Notes: a model not told the origin generated them from the sequence alone. Shown: positions 1 through 6,368, numbered from the stretch's first letter. The stretch is 9,675 bases of DNA from an uncultured Acetobacteraceae bacterium (GCA_937930165.1 CALGVL010000149.1:1-9675); one strand, 5' to 3'. Made by a program: numbers and translations.

Positions 1-21
1 AGACGTGTGCTCTTCCGATCT
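1..21 (+). other. Illumina adapter remnant (read-2 side), not genomic
   Basis: These bases match the 3' part of the TruSeq read-2 adapter, ending in the diagnostic GCTCTTCCGATCT. The natural prmA reading frame begins directly after it at base 22. The adapter happens to supply an in-frame GTG at base 7, which makes the truncated prmA look like a complete gene. This is a library or assembly artefact and should be trimmed. Confidence 0.97.
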
Positions 22-537
22 CTGCGCCTGGATGCCGGCCTCGCCTTCGGTAGCGGCGAGCACAATTCCACTCGCGGCTGCCTGCTGGCGCTGGAGCGCA
101 TCGCGCACCGGAAGCCGCGCCGGATCCTGGATCTCGGCACCGGCTCCGGCATCCTGGCCATGGCCGCAGCGAAGCTGCTGCACCGACCGGTGCTGGCGAC
201 CGATATCGAACCCTGGTCGGTGCGCGTCGCCAACGACAATGCTCGGCTGAATGGCGAGCAGCGGCTGGTCTCGGCGCGGCTGGCGGATGGCTGGCGGCAC
301 CGGGTGGTGCGGGGCGGGTGCTACGACCTGGTCTTCGCCAATATCCTCGCCCGGCCGCTCTGCGCCATGGCGCGGGACCTAGCGGCGCATCTGGCGCCGC
401 GCGGCACGGCGATCCTGGCCGGGCTTCTCGGCACCCAGGCGCGCATGGTGCTGGCAGCGCACCGGCGACAGGGGCTGGCGCTGGAGGCGCGCTACGACAT
501 CGGGCCGTGGACGACGCTGGTGCTCCGCAAGGGCTGA
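22..537 (+). CDS. prmA: Ribosomal protein L11 methyltransferase PrmA, 5'-truncated
   Basis: This is the C-terminal 171 codons of PrmA, the cytoplasmic SAM-dependent enzyme that methylates ribosomal protein L11. The visible part starts in the conserved DAGLAFGSGEHNSTRGCL stretch. It continues through SAM-binding motif I (DLGTGSGILA), the acidic ribose-binding strand end (ATDIEPWSV), and the family-typical ANILARPL motif that stands where other methyltransferases have NPPY. It ends with the WTTLVLRKG tail and a TGA stop. Family members are about 290-310 residues, so the N-terminal L11-recognition domain and linker are missing; they lie beyond the adapter junction at base 22. A GTG at base 7 is adapter sequence and not a start. 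The downstream neighbour is convergent, with 25 bases between the stop codons. Family assignment is secure; methyltransferase activity is known for the family and inferred here. Confidence 0.93.
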   Translation: MRLDAGLAFGSGEHNSTRGCLLALERIAHRKPRRILDLGTGSGILAMAAAKLLHRPVLATDIEPWSVRVANDNARLNGEQRLVSARLADGWRHRVVRGGCYDLVFANILARPLCAMARDLAAHLAPRGTAILAGLLGTQARMVLAAHRRQGLALEARYDIGPWTTLVLRKG

Positions 538-562
538 GGCACCGGTCCGGCAGCGCCGCGCC

Positions 563-1813
563 TCAGGCCATCACCCGCACCGGCGGCCGCGTGATCCAGT
601 TCACGGCGGAGGCCGCCACCCCGACCACGATCATCACCGGCCAGAAGGCGTCGTAGCTGCCGGTCGTCTCCAGCAGCACCGCGCCGGCCCCGGCACCCAG
701 GAAGCCGCCGACCTGGTGCGAGAGGAAGCATACGCCGTAGAGCGCTCCCAGATCCGCCACGCCGAATCGGCGGGCGATGGCGGCGCTGGTCAGCGGAATG
801 GTGCCGAGCCAGGTGAAGCCCATCACCGCGGCGAAGACCAGCGTGCCGGCATAGCTCGGCGGTGCCAGCACGAAGCAGGCGATGGCCACGCTGCGCAGCA
901 TATAGACCCAGCCGAGTGCCAGTTCGGGCCGCATGTAATTGCTCACCCGGCCGCAGAGCCAGCTTCCGGGGATGTTGAACAGCCCGATCGTCATCAGCGC
1001 CATGGCGCCGAGCCCCGCCGGCAGGCCGCAGAGCACGACATGAGAGGGCAGGTGCATGGTCAGGAAGGCGAGCTGGAAGCCGCAGGCGAAGAAGCCCACG
1101 GTCAGCAGCGCATAGTCCCGGTCGCGCAGCGCCATGCCGGCCAGGGCGGGCAGCCCGGCCAGCCCGGTCGGTGCCGGCCCTGCCTGCCGTGGCGGGCGCC
1201 ACTCGACCGCCCGGGCGACCGGCACGATCACCAGCATGGTCAGCGCCAGGATGCCGAGCGTCACCACCGCGCCGAAGCCGCCGATCAGGCTCTGCGCTAC
1301 CGGCACCATCGCCGCTTGGCCCAGTGAACCGCCGGCGCTGGCCAGGCCGATCATCTCCCCCCGCCTGGCCGGCGGCACGGCGCGGCCCACCGCGGCCAGC
1401 GCCGCGCCGGTACCGGTGCAGGAGACGCCGATCCCGGTCAGGATGCCGATGCCGAAGAGGATGGTCAGCGCGTTGGGGAGCAGCGCCGGCAGGGCCAGCC
1501 CGGCTGCGAGGAACAGCGCGCCCCCGGCCATGACGCGCCCCGCGCCATGCCGGTCGGCAATCGCGCCGGAAACCGGCTGGCCCAGGCCCCAGACGAGGTT
1601 GTGCACCGCCACGGCGGTGCCGAGGATCGCGGGCGAAAGCCCTTGCTCCTGCGCCAGCGGCAGCAGGAACAGTCCGAAGGTCTGCCTGACCCCGAGGGCG
1701 AGGCTGATAGAGGCGGCGGCCGCGGCGACCACGACCCAGATTGCAACCGGCATGGCCGCATCAGAGGCCGGTTGCAGCGCTTTCGCAATTGCGTTGCGCG
1801 CCGACCCTGCCAT
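563..1813 (-). CDS. MFS transporter (monocarboxylate/OFA-like)
   Basis: This 416-residue hydrophobic protein has about 12 predicted membrane helices in two halves. They are split by a polar loop near residues 203-232 (EWRPPRQAGPAPTG). A loop-2/3 motif GAIADRHGAGRV at residues 83-94 matches MFS motif A. The second half opens with GFFACGFQLAFLTMHLPSHV (residues 240-259), a pattern typical of monocarboxylate-porter-like and oxalate/formate-antiporter-like MFS proteins. The substrate cannot be read from sequence. The start is uncertain. The ATG at 1813 has no clear Shine-Dalgarno and gives a polar 20-residue leader; Met21 (ATG at 1753) lies directly before the first helix and would leave two TTGCG/CGCAA palindromes upstream as possible operators. 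It lies 66 bases downstream of the DUF1127 gene on the same strand, but a strong hairpin between them suggests separate transcription. It is convergent with prmA. Confidence 0.88.
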   Translation of the reverse strand: MAGSARNAIAKALQPASDAAMPVAIWVVVAAAAASISLALGVRQTFGLFLLPLAQEQGLSPAILGTAVAVHNLVWGLGQPVSGAIADRHGAGRVMAGGALFLAAGLALPALLPNALTILFGIGILTGIGVSCTGTGAALAAVGRAVPPARRGEMIGLASAGGSLGQAAMVPVAQSLIGGFGAVVTLGILALTMLVIVPVARAVEWRPPRQAGPAPTGLAGLPALAGMALRDRDYALLTVGFFACGFQLAFLTMHLPSHVVLCGLPAGLGAMALMTIGLFNIPGSWLCGRVSNYMRPELALGWVYMLRSVAIACFVLAPPSYAGTLVFAAVMGFTWLGTIPLTSAAIARRFGVADLGALYGVCFLSHQVGGFLGAGAGAVLLETTGSYDAFWPVMIVVGVAASAVNWITRPPVRVMA

Positions 1814-1826
1814 GCGTTGCGCAACG
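1784..1826. promoter_or_regulatory. Paired TTGCG/CGCAA palindromes at the MFS gene start (possible operator)
   Basis: Two perfect palindromes lie here: CGCAATTGCG (1784-1793) and CGTTGCGCAACG (1815-1826). Their centres are 32 bp apart, about three helical turns, so a dimeric repressor could bind both on one face. The second sits immediately before the ATG at 1813; the first is inside the long form of the transporter reading frame but upstream of the alternative start at 1753. Regulation is an inference. Short palindromes made of GC-rich codons can also arise by chance. Confidence 0.3.
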
Positions 1827-1845
1827 AACTCGCCGTCGCGAGCGA

Positions 1846-1871
1846 GGCCGGGAGGGCGCCCCCTCCCGGCC
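1846..1871 (-). terminator. GC-rich hairpin after the DUF1127 gene (probable terminator)
   Basis: A perfect 11-bp inverted repeat (GGCCGGGAGGG / CCCTCCCGGCC) encloses a 4-base loop. On the minus strand it begins 8 bases after the TGA of the DUF1127 gene and lies 32 bases before the transporter ATG. No U-tract follows, so it is either a weak or Rho-assisted terminator or a 3'-end stabilising hairpin. Because the stem is perfect, a plus-strand transcript would form an equivalent hairpin. Confidence 0.6.
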
Positions 1872-1879
1872 CTGGCAGG

Positions 1880-2200
1880 TCAGGCGGGCTGAGCAGCACC
1901 CTTGCGGGCGTCGCGGCGCGCCGGCCGGGCAAGGATGCGGGGCAGGTCACCGCGGGTCAGGCCGATATCGGCCAACTCACGGTCGCTCAGCGCATTCAGC
2001 TCCCGCGTGGCGAGTTGCCTTTGATACCAGTCAGCCATCCGGTCCCGGATGCGGTGATAGGCGCGGCCCAGCCAGGAGGCGAGCGCAGCATCCCGGGCCG
2101 CGGCGGCGGCGAGGCGGACAGCCTCGATCCGGTCGGCTGTGGGAGTCTTGGGGAAAGGCAGGAGGAGCGCGGCCTCAGCCTTGGTCATACGGGTGTCCAT
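1880..2200 (-). CDS. DUF1127 (YjiS-like) domain protein
   Basis: This is a 106-residue, charged, Ala/Arg-rich small protein. The DUF1127 signature is in the C-terminal half (roughly residues 60-90): a WYQRQLATREL basic helix followed by LSDRELADIGLTRGDLPRI. DUF1127 proteins are abundant in alphaproteobacteria, and some are known to take part in RNA turnover and phosphate or stress adaptation; whether this copy does so is inference. It is longer than the common 45-75-residue forms because of about 55 N-terminal residues with an Ala-rich helix (EAVRLAAAAARDAALASWL). The ATG at 2200 is used; Met5 at 2188 is an alternative, and neither has a clear Shine-Dalgarno. It is divergent from the aminopeptidase gene and is followed by a strong hairpin, so it is probably monocistronic. 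Confidence 0.85.
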   Translation of the reverse strand: MDTRMTKAEAALLLPFPKTPTADRIEAVRLAAAAARDAALASWLGRAYHRIRDRMADWYQRQLATRELNALSDRELADIGLTRGDLPRILARPARRDARKGAAQPA

Positions 2201-2396
2201 GGTAAGCGTTCCGGCTCTTGCGCTCGGGTCCGTTCGGCCCGGCGCGGGTGCGGGTCCAGCGCACTTCTGCCTTTGAGATAGACCCGGCGATGCACCACGG
2301 TATGCGTCAAGGGCGAAGCGGAGCCATGCGTCAGGCGCATGGATCTGTGAGAATTGACGCGGTCAATGTAACGAATCTCGCGAGGAGCAACCCGAC
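2201..2396. promoter_or_regulatory. Divergent intergenic region, DUF1127 gene / aminopeptidase P gene
   Basis: This 196-bp spacer separates two divergent genes and must hold both promoters. It contains ATGCGTCA twice (2302-2309 and 2326-2333, 24 bp apart). The second copy is part of a perfect inverted repeat CCATGCG-tcagg-CGCATGG (2324-2342). A second perfect dyad, ATTGAC-gcg-GTCAAT, lies at 2353-2367, 30 bp before the aminopeptidase start. I could not place convincing -35/-10 pairs. These elements are more AT-rich than the surroundings and are candidate operator sites; the cognate regulator is unknown. Confidence 0.4.
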
Positions 2397-4166
2397 GTGA
2401 CCCCAGCCGAACGCCTTGCCGCCCTACGCGCCGAGCTTGCCCGCGCCGGCGTGGACGGCTTCCTGGTGCCCCGCGCCGACGAGCATCTTGGCGAATACGT
2501 CCCGCCCTCCAGTGAGCGGCTGGCCTGGCTCACCGGCTTCACCGGCAGCGCCGGTCTCGCCATCGTGCTGCCGGACCGGGCCGCGCTCTTCATCGATGGC
2601 CGCTACACCACCCAGGCGGCACAGCAGACCGACCCGGCCCTGTGGGAGCGGCGGCACATCACCGAGGAGCCCCCAGCCGAGTGGCTCAAGCAGCACGCAG
2701 CAGGTATGCAAATTGGGTATGACCCCTGGTTGCACCCCGAGGCTGGGCTGAAGCGGTTGGAGGCACCGGAGGTGACACTGGTGCCGCTGCCCGCCAACCC
2801 GCTCGATGCCATCTGGCGTGACCGCCCCGCCCCGCCATCCGCCCCTGCCGTGCCGCACCCGCTGCAATACGCCGGCAAGTCCGCGGCGGAAAAGCGGGCG
2901 GAGGCCGCTGCGGCGCTGCGCGAGGGCGGCGAGGATGCGACGGTGCTGGCGGATGCGCATTCCCTCGCCTGGCTGCTGAACCTCCGCGGCGGGGACCTGG
3001 AGCATACCCCGCTTGCCCTGGGCTTCACCTTGCTGCGGGCGGACGGCTCGGCCGAGGTGTTCATGGAGCCCGGCAAGCTGCCGCCGGAGACGCGGATGCA
3101 TCTCGGCAATGACGTGGTGGTGCGGCCACGCGGCGAGCTGGAGGCGGCGCTGCGGGCGCTCTCCGGCAGGCGCGTGCGGGTGGATGCGGAGGCGACGCCG
3201 GCCTGGATCGCCCAGACGCTGCGCGATGCCGGCGCCACCGTCATCGCTGGCGAGGATCCCTGCCGCCTACCGCGCGCCTGCAAGAACCCGGTGGAGCAGG
3301 AGGGCGCCCGTGCCGCACATCGGCGCGACGCCGTGGCGCTGGCTCGTTTCCTCGCCTGGTTCCATCGCGCTGCGCCGCGAGGCGGCGAGACGGAGATGAG
3401 CGCCGCCGGGCAATTGCTGGAGTTCCGCCGGCAGGTGGATCTGTTCCGGGCCGAGAGCTTCCCTGCCATCAGTGGCGCCGGCGAGCATGGCGCCATCGTC
3501 CATTATCGCGTCACGCCCGAGAGCAACCGGCCGATCCACCCGGACGAATGCTATCTGATCGATTCCGGCGCCCAGTATCTCGACGGCACCACGGATGTGA
3601 CCCGCACCCTTTGGACCGGGCCGGGCGAGCCGCCGGTGCAGCTCCGGGAACGCTACACCCGCGTGCTGCAGGGCCATATTGCGCTGGCGACGCTGCGCTT
3701 CCCGCAGGGCGTGGCGGGGCCGCATCTGGATGCCATCGCCCGCCGGCCGCTCTGGGATGCGGGGCTGGATTACGACCACGGCACCGGCCATGGCGTCGGC
3801 AGCTTCCTCTCCGTGCATGAGGGGCCGGTTGCCTTCAGCCGCGCGGCCAAGCCGGTGCCCCTGCGGCCGGGCATGATCCTCTCCGACGAGCCGGGCTATT
3901 ACCTGCCCGGCCAGTACGGCATCCGCATCGAGAACCTGCTGCTGGTGCGGGAGGCGCCGAAGCAGCCCGACCAGACGAAGCCCTTCCTGGAATTCGAGAC
4001 GCTGACACTTGCGCCCTATGAGCGCCGGCTGATCGAGCCCGGCATGCTGACTGCGGCGGAGCGCGGCTGGATCAACGCCTACCAGGCCCGCGTGCTGGCC
4101 GAGGTGGCGCCGCATTGCGATGCGGAGACTGCCGCCTGGCTACGCGACGCCTGCGCGCCACTGTGA
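2397..4166 (+). CDS. pepP: Xaa-Pro aminopeptidase (aminopeptidase P, M24B family)
   Basis: This 589-residue cytoplasmic metallopeptidase removes the N-terminal residue from peptides with proline at position 2. Its layout is the three-domain type, as in eukaryotic APP1. A creatinase-like N domain covers about residues 1-135 and a second creatinase-like domain about 150-300. The pita-bread M24 catalytic domain spans about 305-525, and a short C-terminal M24_C segment (FLEFETLTLAPYERRLI onward) follows. The five dimetal ligands are all present: Asp389 (LIDSG), Asp400 (GTTDVTRT), His465 (HGTGHGVG), Glu498 (LSDEPGYY) and Glu512 (IRIEN). Their spacing is close to human APP1, so it should be active. 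The GTG start at 2397 is set by GAGGAG (2382-2387), 9 bases upstream. The stop overlaps the next gene's start by four bases, indicating coupled translation. The symbol pepP is used for function; the E. coli PepP is shorter. Confidence 0.93.
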   Translation: MTPAERLAALRAELARAGVDGFLVPRADEHLGEYVPPSSERLAWLTGFTGSAGLAIVLPDRAALFIDGRYTTQAAQQTDPALWERRHITEEPPAEWLKQHAAGMQIGYDPWLHPEAGLKRLEAPEVTLVPLPANPLDAIWRDRPAPPSAPAVPHPLQYAGKSAAEKRAEAAAALREGGEDATVLADAHSLAWLLNLRGGDLEHTPLALGFTLLRADGSAEVFMEPGKLPPETRMHLGNDVVVRPRGELEAALRALSGRRVRVDAEATPAWIAQTLRDAGATVIAGEDPCRLPRACKNPVEQEGARAAHRRDAVALARFLAWFHRAAPRGGETEMSAAGQLLEFRRQVDLFRAESFPAISGAGEHGAIVHYRVTPESNRPIHPDECYLIDSGAQYLDGTTDVTRTLWTGPGEPPVQLRERYTRVLQGHIALATLRFPQGVAGPHLDAIARRPLWDAGLDYDHGTGHGVGSFLSVHEGPVAFSRAAKPVPLRPGMILSDEPGYYLPGQYGIRIENLLLVREAPKQPDQTKPFLEFETLTLAPYERRLIEPGMLTAAERGWINAYQARVLAEVAPHCDAETAAWLRDACAPL

Positions 4167-4978
4167 CGGAGGCTGGCGAGGCGGCACTCGCCGGATGGCT
4201 CGCCGGCCGGCGCGTGCTGGTGGCCTATGGCCTGTTCGGGGAAGCCTCCCCGGCGGTGCGCCTGCTCGGCCTGGACTATATGGGCGCGCAGCAGGACTGG
4301 CTGCGCCGCATGGGCGCGCTTCCTGAGGTAGTGCGGGTGCCGACCGCAGATTCGGTCGCCGGCAATGCCGCGACGCTGCGCGAGGCCCTGCTGGCGGAGG
4401 AGCGGCCCGCCCTGGTGCTTGCCCACAGCAAGGGCGGGCTGGAGGCGCTGGAGGCCCTGCTTGATCCCAATGCGGCGGCGCACTGCGCCGGGCTGATCGC
4501 CTTGCAGTCGCCCTTCGCCGGCTCGGCCGTGGCGGATGCCGTCATGCGGCGATGGGTGCCGCGCAGGCTCGCCCTGGGCGCAGTGCGGCTGCTCGGCTTC
4601 GGCACCGGGGAAGGGGTACGGGATCTGACGACCGCCGCCCGCGCCACCTGGATGCAGGAGCATGGCGGGGCAGTGGCGGCGCTGTTGCAACAGTTGCCGG
4701 TGGTCACGGCCGCGGCGGTGCTGAGCCGGGGCGACCGGGTGCAGTGGCGGGAATGGCCCTGGGCCATGGCCAGGCGCTGGCTGGAGCGGCGTGCCGGACC
4801 CAATGACGGGCTTGTGCCGCTCGCCTCCGCCCTGCTGCCCGGGGCCCGGCAGATGGTGGAGCGCGGCAGCCATATCGCGCTGGTGGTGACGGGCGATGGG
4901 CGCGATCCGGTGGGGGCGCTGCGGCGGGCGCTGGCCCTGCTGCTGCAGCCGCCCGCGCCGGATGTGCCATTTTCGTGA
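4163..4978 (+). CDS. Alpha/beta hydrolase (lipase/esterase-like)
   Basis: This 271-residue protein has an alpha/beta-hydrolase layout. The first strand is RRVLVAYGLFGE, with an oxyanion-hole region near residues 23-27. The nucleophile elbow is LAHSKGGLEAL with Ser89. The sequence then reads GLIALQSPFAGSAVAD, as in lipase-like families annotated as esterases. A late acid (Asp215 in PNDGLVPL) and base (His237 in GSHIALVV) complete the probable Ser-Asp-His triad. The first position of the G-x-S-x-G elbow is Ala. An open frame extends back to an ATG at 4115, but that would overlap the aminopeptidase by 52 bases. The GTG at 4163 forms a GTGA overlap with its stop, the usual arrangement for coupled genes, so I prefer it; no strong Shine-Dalgarno is needed. 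No signal peptide is seen. The substrate is unknown, and co-translation with a dipeptide-releasing peptidase does not define it. Confidence 0.8.
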   Translation: MTEAGEAALAGWLAGRRVLVAYGLFGEASPAVRLLGLDYMGAQQDWLRRMGALPEVVRVPTADSVAGNAATLREALLAEERPALVLAHSKGGLEALEALLDPNAAAHCAGLIALQSPFAGSAVADAVMRRWVPRRLALGAVRLLGFGTGEGVRDLTTAARATWMQEHGGAVAALLQQLPVVTAAAVLSRGDRVQWREWPWAMARRWLERRAGPNDGLVPLASALLPGARQMVERGSHIALVVTGDGRDPVGALRRALALLLQPPAPDVPFS

Positions 4979-5091
4979 ACGGCAGTCCGGCGCCTCGGCG
5001 GCGCGACGGTTGACGCCGGCATCGCGGATCAGGGACGGTTGCAATGCGACGCCGGCCTCCGGCGCCGGCAAACACCAGGGAAGGGGTCCAG
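4979..5091. other. Intergenic spacer with short direct repeats and a GC hairpin
   Basis: The 113-bp gap before the serine hydrolase gene contains GACGGTTG twice (5005-5012 and 5034-5041) and GACGCCGGC twice (5012-5020 and 5048-5056). Both pairs are in the same order, like a degenerate tandem unit of about 29-36 bases. A GCCGGC...GCCGGC hairpin (5051-5069) lies just before the Shine-Dalgarno, and it could terminate upstream transcription weakly or shape the leader. No T-run and no clear promoter were seen. An in-frame ATG at 5044 lies here but lacks a ribosome binding site. Confidence 0.35.
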
Positions 5092-6060
5092 ATGCGCCGC
5101 CGGACCTTCATGCTCGCCGCCTCGGCCGTGACCATGCCGGCCCTTGCCCAGCCCGGCCCCGCACCGGACGATCCGGCCCTTCAGGCAGCCTTGCAGCGTT
5201 TCATCAACCTGCCTGGGGAGAAGAGCCTGCTGGTCGAGGCCGCCTCTCCCGACACTTCCTGGCGTCTGGCTTTCCAGCCGGATCTGCCGCTCTTCGTCGG
5301 CAGCGCCTTCAAGACCTTCGTGCTCGCTGCCTGGCTGCAGGAGGTGGAGGCAGGCCGGCGCCGGCTGGACGAGCAGGTGACGATCGATGACGGCATCCGC
5401 TCCCTGGTCAGCCCGGTGCTGGAGCATCTCTCCGGCACGACCCAGGCCCGCGCGGTGCTGGAGGCGATGATCGCGCATAGCGACAATACGGCGACGGATG
5501 CGGCGATGCACGTCCTCGGGGCCGGGCGCGTGCGCGAATTGGTGCGGGATGCGGGGCTGCGCGCCACGCGCATTCCCTCCTCCACGCGGCGAATGTTCTC
5601 CGTCCTGGCGGGCGCGCCACCCGGTACCGATCTTGGCTGGGATGGCGTCCAGCGGGCGTTGCGGCAACCGGTCGGGCCGCCGCGGCCGCCGGTGAACGAC
5701 ATCGAGACCTGCGTGAGCACGGCGACGGAGCTGGTCGGTTGGTATCGCCGCGCCCTGTCCGGCGAGTTCTTCCGTAGGCCGGAGACGCTGGCGGACTTCC
5801 GGCATGTGCAGGCCATGGCGGATGCCATCCCGCTGATCGTGCCGCCCGGTATCGCCGCCTATGCCAAGGGCGGCAGCATCTTCTGGCGGGGCGACAATGC
5901 CGTCGCCGTGGCCGGCCAGATGGTAGTGCGCGCCCATCCGGTGACCTTCTGTTTCTCCTTCAATTGGAAGGGGGAGGAGAGCGAAGTGCCCGACCGGCTG
6001 GAAGCCTACCGCGCTGCCACCTCGGGGGTGCTGGCGAGGACCGCGGCGATGCTGGCCTGA
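5092..6060 (+). CDS. Exported serine hydrolase, class A beta-lactamase-like fold, no visible general-base Glu
   Basis: This 322-residue protein resembles penicillin-interacting serine hydrolases. The start at 5092 is chosen because AAGGGG (5081-5086) lies 5 bases upstream and because it opens a clean signal peptide. That peptide begins MRRRTFMLAASAVTMPALAQ, with a twin-arginine-like RRTFML and an ALA-Q cleavage site after residue 19, so Tat export to the periplasm is likely. The catalytic motifs run in order: Ser71-x-x-Lys74 (GSAFKTF), Ser130-Asp-Asn132 (AHSDNTATD), and Lys259-Gly-Gly (AKGGSIFW) in place of KTG. No ExxLN-type omega-loop Glu is recognisable between SDN and KGG, where the sequence reads RIPSSTRRMFSVL. 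That Glu drives deacylation in true class A beta-lactamases, so I infer a DD-peptidase-like or other acyl hydrolase, not a resistance enzyme. The next gene is convergent, 13 bases away. Confidence 0.8.
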   Translation: MRRRTFMLAASAVTMPALAQPGPAPDDPALQAALQRFINLPGEKSLLVEAASPDTSWRLAFQPDLPLFVGSAFKTFVLAAWLQEVEAGRRRLDEQVTIDDGIRSLVSPVLEHLSGTTQARAVLEAMIAHSDNTATDAAMHVLGAGRVRELVRDAGLRATRIPSSTRRMFSVLAGAPPGTDLGWDGVQRALRQPVGPPRPPVNDIETCVSTATELVGWYRRALSGEFFRRPETLADFRHVQAMADAIPLIVPPGIAAYAKGGSIFWRGDNAVAVAGQMVVRAHPVTFCFSFNWKGEESEVPDRLEAYRAATSGVLARTAAMLA

Positions 6061-6073
6061 CCAGCCGGGAAGG

Positions 6074-6361
6074 TCAGCGCAGTCCGGCCAGCAGGCCCAT
6101 TTCAGCCGCCAGATAGGCGCCGAGGATGGCCGCCGCGATCAGCGCCAAATAGAGGATGAAGACCGCCTGCCAGCCCGTGCCGGCATGTCGCAGGCCGAGG
6201 AAATTCCGCAGGATCTGCACGGCCTTGAAGCCGGAGACGAACAGCAGGCCGGCAACCGCCGCGGCGCCGAGCGGTGCATCCCCGGCGGGCCGCCCGATGG
6301 ACAGGGCGGTGAGGGTCAGCAGCATGAGGATGAGCCAGGTGCGGGTCAGCGCCATTCCCAT
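6074..6361 (-). CDS. norF: NorF-like small membrane protein (cytochrome c oxidase subunit IV family)
   Basis: This 95-residue protein has three predicted membrane helices (about residues 6-24, 31-49 and 65-87) and a conserved FKAVQILRNFLGLRHA loop. That loop is characteristic of the prokaryotic cytochrome c oxidase subunit IV family, to which NorF-type accessory proteins belong. It follows norE by 7 bases; its Shine-Dalgarno GAGGAA overlaps the norE stop, so the two are translated as a unit. NorF is not part of the purified NO reductase core but supports full activity in denitrifiers such as Paracoccus. Met3 is an alternative start. The norF name rests mainly on position next to norE, since the fold is shared with oxidase-cluster proteins and the protein is longer than classical NorF (about 75 residues). 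Confidence 0.78.
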   Translation of the reverse strand: MGMALTRTWLILMLLTLTALSIGRPAGDAPLGAAAVAGLLFVSGFKAVQILRNFLGLRHAGTGWQAVFILYLALIAAAILGAYLAAEMGLLAGLR

Positions 6362-6368
6362 CGCTTCC

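Noticed and set aside
7..21. GTG start for prmA at base 7
   Set aside because: It lies inside adapter sequence; the native frame enters from beyond the left junction.
1134..1892. Long plus-strand open frames opposite the MFS gene
   Set aside because: They are GC-skew shadows: Pro/Ser/Arg/Ala-rich with no domain, antisense to a well-supported transporter.
2187..2211. GGAAC-N16-CGTA resembling an EcfG-type general stress promoter before the DUF1127 gene
   Set aside because: The -10-like element falls on the Met5 codon, so the transcript would begin inside the gene with no later start available.
5044..5091. ATG at 5044 as the start of the serine hydrolase
   Set aside because: No ribosome binding site; it would bury the clear twin-arginine signal peptide that begins at 5092.
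5092..6060. Calling this an antibiotic-resistance beta-lactamase
   Set aside because: The general-base Glu is not visible and KTG is KGG; the fold alone does not support a resistance call.
6051..6065. GCTGG-cctga-CCAGC hairpin between the serine hydrolase and norF as a bidirectional terminator
   Set aside because: Only a 5-bp stem, overlapping the stop codon and without T-runs; too weak to annotate.
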